From the NCBI GenBank assembly GCA_035493895.1, contig DATJHM010000188.1, positions 1-43,326 on the forward strand: a stretch of DNA of 43,326 bases, read 5' to 3'. Below the pieces are notes generated by a model, which searched no databases, was not told the DNA's origin, and worked only from the letters and a program-made list of their open reading frames with translations. The translations under genes and the position numbers were made by a program. Below are positions 40,899 through 43,326 of the stretch, piece by piece (the first letter of the stretch is position 1; every line of letters begins with the position of its first letter). The DNA comes from DATJHM01 sp035493895. GTDB taxonomy: Bacteria > Chloroflexota > Ktedonobacteria > Ktedonobacterales > Ktedonobacteraceae.

Positions 40899-42053
40899 AT
40901 GGGATATCTTCCCCTGGCTTACATCTTCAATCTGGGCTGGCTGCGCATCGGTCCGCCATACATCTATATTAACATCAATCCGGTGATCGTTCAGTTGGGC
41001 CCTATCGCTCTACGCTGGTATGGCCTGATGTATGTCGTCGCGATCCTGATCGGGCTTCAGGCTATCAGAGGCTATACCAGGCGCAGAGGCATCAGTGAGG
41101 AGACCGTGTATCGTCTGCTCTGGTGGTGCATTGTGGCAGGCGTGATCGGTGGACGGCTCTATTTTGTGGTCCAACAGCCGGACCTTGTGCAAAATTATCT
41201 CATGAACCCCATACGCATCATTGCGACCTGGGAGGGTGGGATGGCCTTCTATGGTGCCATCTTCCTCGTCTTTCTCACGCTCATCTGGCGCGCACGGGCT
41301 GAACGCCTGAATCCTCTGGTTCTCCTTGATGCAGGCGTCCTCTTCGGTGCCGTTGGTCAGATCTTTGGGCGCTTTGGCAATCTCATCAATGGGGATATCA
41401 TTGGCTATCCCAGCACGCTCCCCTGGTCGACGGTCTATCAAAATCCGGCAAGCTGGGCCTGCCCTACCCTCTGTAATGTCCCGGTCCAACCTGCGGCTGG
41501 CTACGAACTCCTCACCAATCTGGTCCTGCTCGCAGTGATGTACTTCGTTATTCGTCACACAAGACGTCCGGGCGTGCTCATGCTCGTCTATCTCTTCGGC
41601 TATACTATCACGCAATTCTCGATCTTCTTTACCCGTGCAAATGATATCGTTTCCTTCCTCGGCCTGGATTGGGGCCTGAAGCAGGCACAATGGACCTCGA
41701 TCGTTGTGTTTATTGTACTGATACCAGTCACCTTCTGGGTACTTCGCCATTCTAAGCCTGTGCCCGAGGGCGAGGTCGTAGCCACCTACGGTATCCCGCA
41801 AAAAGAGGCTGTCGACGAGGAGACAACTGAGGAAGAAGAACCATCAACGCCAGATGACGAAGAAGCTGATGTGGAGGATAGTGAGAGCCAATCTGCTGAA
41901 TCTGAAGGTACAGAAACCGAAGTATCATCCACAAGCACCGCAGATGAAGTATCCGCCGAAGCCACTTCCGTAGAGCAATCGACAGAAGAGACTCCCAAAG
42001 CAGAAGAAACTTCCGAAACAACAGAAGTTCCTCAAGAAAACTCATCTATTTAA
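40899..42053 (+). CDS. lgt: Prolipoprotein diacylglyceryl transferase with acidic tail
   Basis: Lgt moves the diacylglyceryl group of phosphatidylglycerol to the lipobox Cys of prelipoproteins, at the membrane. The seven-span core ends near residue 290. The signature GRFGNLINGD is at 157-166, and the WEGGMAFYGAI segment lies earlier, with Tyr where E. coli has His103, a change seen in other bacteria. A tail of about 85 residues follows, made mostly of Glu, Ser, Thr and Asp (EETTEEEEPSTPDDEEADVE and on), which is rare in this family. ATG 40899 has GGAG ten bases upstream; the frame is open from TTG 40821. It stands alone with its own terminator. Confidence 0.94.
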   Translation: MGYLPLAYIFNLGWLRIGPPYIYININPVIVQLGPIALRWYGLMYVVAILIGLQAIRGYTRRRGISEETVYRLLWWCIVAGVIGGRLYFVVQQPDLVQNYLMNPIRIIATWEGGMAFYGAIFLVFLTLIWRARAERLNPLVLLDAGVLFGAVGQIFGRFGNLINGDIIGYPSTLPWSTVYQNPASWACPTLCNVPVQPAAGYELLTNLVLLAVMYFVIRHTRRPGVLMLVYLFGYTITQFSIFFTRANDIVSFLGLDWGLKQAQWTSIVVFIVLIPVTFWVLRHSKPVPEGEVVATYGIPQKEAVDEETTEEEEPSTPDDEEADVEDSESQSAESEGTETEVSSTSTADEVSAEATSVEQSTEETPKAEETSETTEVPQENSSI

Positions 42054-42089
42054 AGCGGAAATTAACAAGACAAAGAGAATTTCGATCGA

Positions 42090-42134
42090 CGTGACAATGA
42101 TTTCCGAAGGAGGAATTATTGTCACGTTATTTTG
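42090..42134 (+). terminator. Long hairpin after lgt
   Basis: CGTGACAAT at 42090-42098 pairs with ATTGTCACG at 42118-42126 (9 bp), with an imperfect inner stem, then TTATTTTG downstream. It is a likely terminator 37 bases after the lgt stop and 63 bases before the next ATG. Confidence 0.6.
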
Positions 42135-42188
42135 CCTGGAAAGCCTTTTTGATGTCATACTGAACAAACAGAGCAAGGCAGGTATAAT

Positions 42189-43196
42189 ATGGATATCTCG
42201 AATCTCTGGACAGCATGGCCTGTAGCTGGACCATGGCACCTTTCCCCTTTACCCGGCGGAGCGAACAACCATTCCTGGCGCGCTGATGCAGCGGATGGTC
42301 AATCCTACGTATTGCGTCTTTCACCCGATCCTTCCCGCATTCCTCACGTCTATTACGAAGCTGAGCTGCTCCAGGCATTGTCCGCGCAAAATCTCCCATT
42401 TCGCCTTCCCGTGCCGCTGAGAGCGAGCAACGGCGATCTCATTGTCCTTTCTGAGCAAAATTTCGCTACGCTCTATCCCCTGCTTCCAGGAAGCTTGCAA
42501 GATCTCCCTCCACAACGCAACGATCTCTTGATTGCCTCGCACGCTGGATCGACCCTGGCACTGCTTGACGCCGCACTGGCAACAATTCCCGAGATCCGCC
42601 TCCCTGCCGGATTCACACCGCCACCCACTTTTGGCGAACTTGCTCTCTGGCATCCAACAGTCTCCGATCCACTTGTTGCTATCGAACAACTCCCGATTGA
42701 CCGCGAACAGGTCAGACAGATGCGCACGCTTCTGAGCGGTGTGATAGAAGATGCGCCTCGTCTGTACACGCAACTTCCTCAACAATTATTACATCGGGAC
42801 TACGATCCCGCCAATATTCTCATAGATCATCAGCAAGTTACCGCTGTCCTGGATTTCGAGTTCGCGGGGAAAGATATTCGCGTTCTTGATCTCTGCATAG
42901 CGCTCAGCTGGTGGCCTTCCGATTTGTTTGGCACGGGAAAAGAATGGGATCTGATCGATGCGTTTGGAGCTGCATATACACACCAGTTTCCTCTGAACGA
43001 AGAAGTAATTCTCGCGATCCCTTCCGTATTTCGCCTGCGCGATGCGACCTCATTTGTGCATAGGATGGGACGCTATCTGGTTGGCATAGAAACCGAGACT
43101 CGCATGCAACAGCGCGTGAAGCACTCTCTCTGGCGCGAAGAGTGGCTATCAGCGCAGCAGAAGACGCTCCTTGAGCATGCACTGACATGGAAGTGA
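42189..43196 (+). CDS. Aminoglycoside phosphotransferase-fold kinase
   Basis: This 335-residue enzyme has the APH/choline-kinase fold. The N-lobe holds LPGGANNHSWRADAADGQSYVLRLS. The Brenner motif is H202-R203-D204-YDPANIL, with the catalytic Asp D204, and the metal-binding Asp lies in VLDFEFAG; IRVLDLCIALSWW follows. Small-molecule kinases such as homoserine kinase type II, choline kinase and antibiotic kinases share this layout, so substrate identity is open. The ATG is preceded by AAGGCAGG. Nothing in its flanks points to resistance or to an amino acid pathway. Confidence 0.85.
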   Translation: MDISNLWTAWPVAGPWHLSPLPGGANNHSWRADAADGQSYVLRLSPDPSRIPHVYYEAELLQALSAQNLPFRLPVPLRASNGDLIVLSEQNFATLYPLLPGSLQDLPPQRNDLLIASHAGSTLALLDAALATIPEIRLPAGFTPPPTFGELALWHPTVSDPLVAIEQLPIDREQVRQMRTLLSGVIEDAPRLYTQLPQQLLHRDYDPANILIDHQQVTAVLDFEFAGKDIRVLDLCIALSWWPSDLFGTGKEWDLIDAFGAAYTHQFPLNEEVILAIPSVFRLRDATSFVHRMGRYLVGIETETRMQQRVKHSLWREEWLSAQQKTLLEHALTWK

Positions 43197-43207
43197 GCCG
43201 AGGTAGG

Positions 43208-43326
43208 TCAGACCTGATAGACCAGCTTCCGGTGCAATACCGAGATCAAGGTATCAGTCAATGTCAATATTTGTTCAAACTGTTCGTTCTGCTGTTCCAG
43301 AGGTAGCTGCTCCTCCTGCCAGTGGG
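43208..43326 (-). CDS. C-terminal end of a gene entering from the right
   Basis: A minus-strand frame is open from the edge of the window to a TGA at 43208-43210: 38 codons encoding a helical, Gln/Glu- and Leu-rich end (EQQNEQFEQILTLTDTLISVLH...). Codon use looks coding and the end is convergent with the APH-fold gene, 11 bases away. No family can be named from this fragment; a coiled-coil C-terminus is likely. This partial gene was found by reading the edge directly. Confidence 0.6.
   Translation of the reverse strand, partial: HWQEEQLPLEQQNEQFEQILTLTDTLISVLHRKLVYQV

Noticed and set aside
41246..41280. Missing His in the Lgt GGMAFYG segment
   Set aside because: E. coli Lgt has His103 here, but Tyr at this position occurs in other bacterial Lgt proteins as I recall them, so it is not evidence of loss of activity.
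41010..41801. Minus-strand 263-codon frame under lgt
   Set aside because: Antiphase shadow of lgt with no start signal or family pattern.
1..43326. tRNA, rRNA, CRISPR, insertion sequence or phage features
   Set aside because: I read for T-loop-like motifs, spaced repeats and transposase-type DDE patterns by eye and found none I can support. A tRNAscan-SE or ISfinder run would settle this.

Overview
The window looks like a chromosomal segment of a Ktedonobacteria-type Chloroflexota. This rests on mid-50s G+C by eye, a Gram-positive-like set (tandem FemAB aminoacyltransferases, short LytB/IspH, Ser/Thr kinase with one membrane span, WXG100-size protein), MutL with the endonuclease motif (so no MutH/Dam logic), a zinc-ribbon SUI1 protein and many small one-gene units. 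It is an inference from protein character, not a database match. No rRNA, tRNA, CRISPR array or insertion sequence was recognised.

Left part (1-10.6 kb): a multi-span sensor histidine kinase stands divergent to a NUDIX hydrolase. A coupled GNAT-FemAB-FemAB cell-wall operon follows. It converges on a 1397-residue TPR protein with a Pro/Gln/Ala repeat linker, beyond which lies yajQ.

Middle (10.6-22.9 kb): a small helical protein and a stand-alone XPB/Ssl2-N-like protein are followed by ispH, a degenerate glutamyl-tRNA-reductase-like domain protein, an eIF1/SUI1-like protein and a Ser/Thr kinase. Next come hemE-hemH behind a clear promoter and a leader full of alternative hairpins, a soluble histidine kinase, a GH1 beta-glucosidase with an upstream terminator, and an unknown protein.

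Accessory-like region (22.9-31.7 kb): a broken reading frame, a GNAT, a WYL regulator whose C-terminal end is built on an array of A8 tracts, an SRAP (YedK/HMCES) protein and BioY. Then comes a tight three-gene set: a WXG100-like small protein, a 584-residue protein with a helical N-terminal half and a GHSLGG lipase-like half, and a protein resembling EspG-type chaperones. This is best read as a type VII-secretion-like effector cassette and is the most interesting system here. A secreted Cys-rich protein follows.

Right part (31.7-43.3 kb): PDZ/radical-SAM DUF512 protein, priA and mutL (nearly touching), a vapBC-type toxin-antitoxin pair, an M20 peptidase, a 33-bp direct-repeat element, lgt with a long acidic tail, an APH-fold kinase, and the C-terminal end of a gene entering from the right edge.
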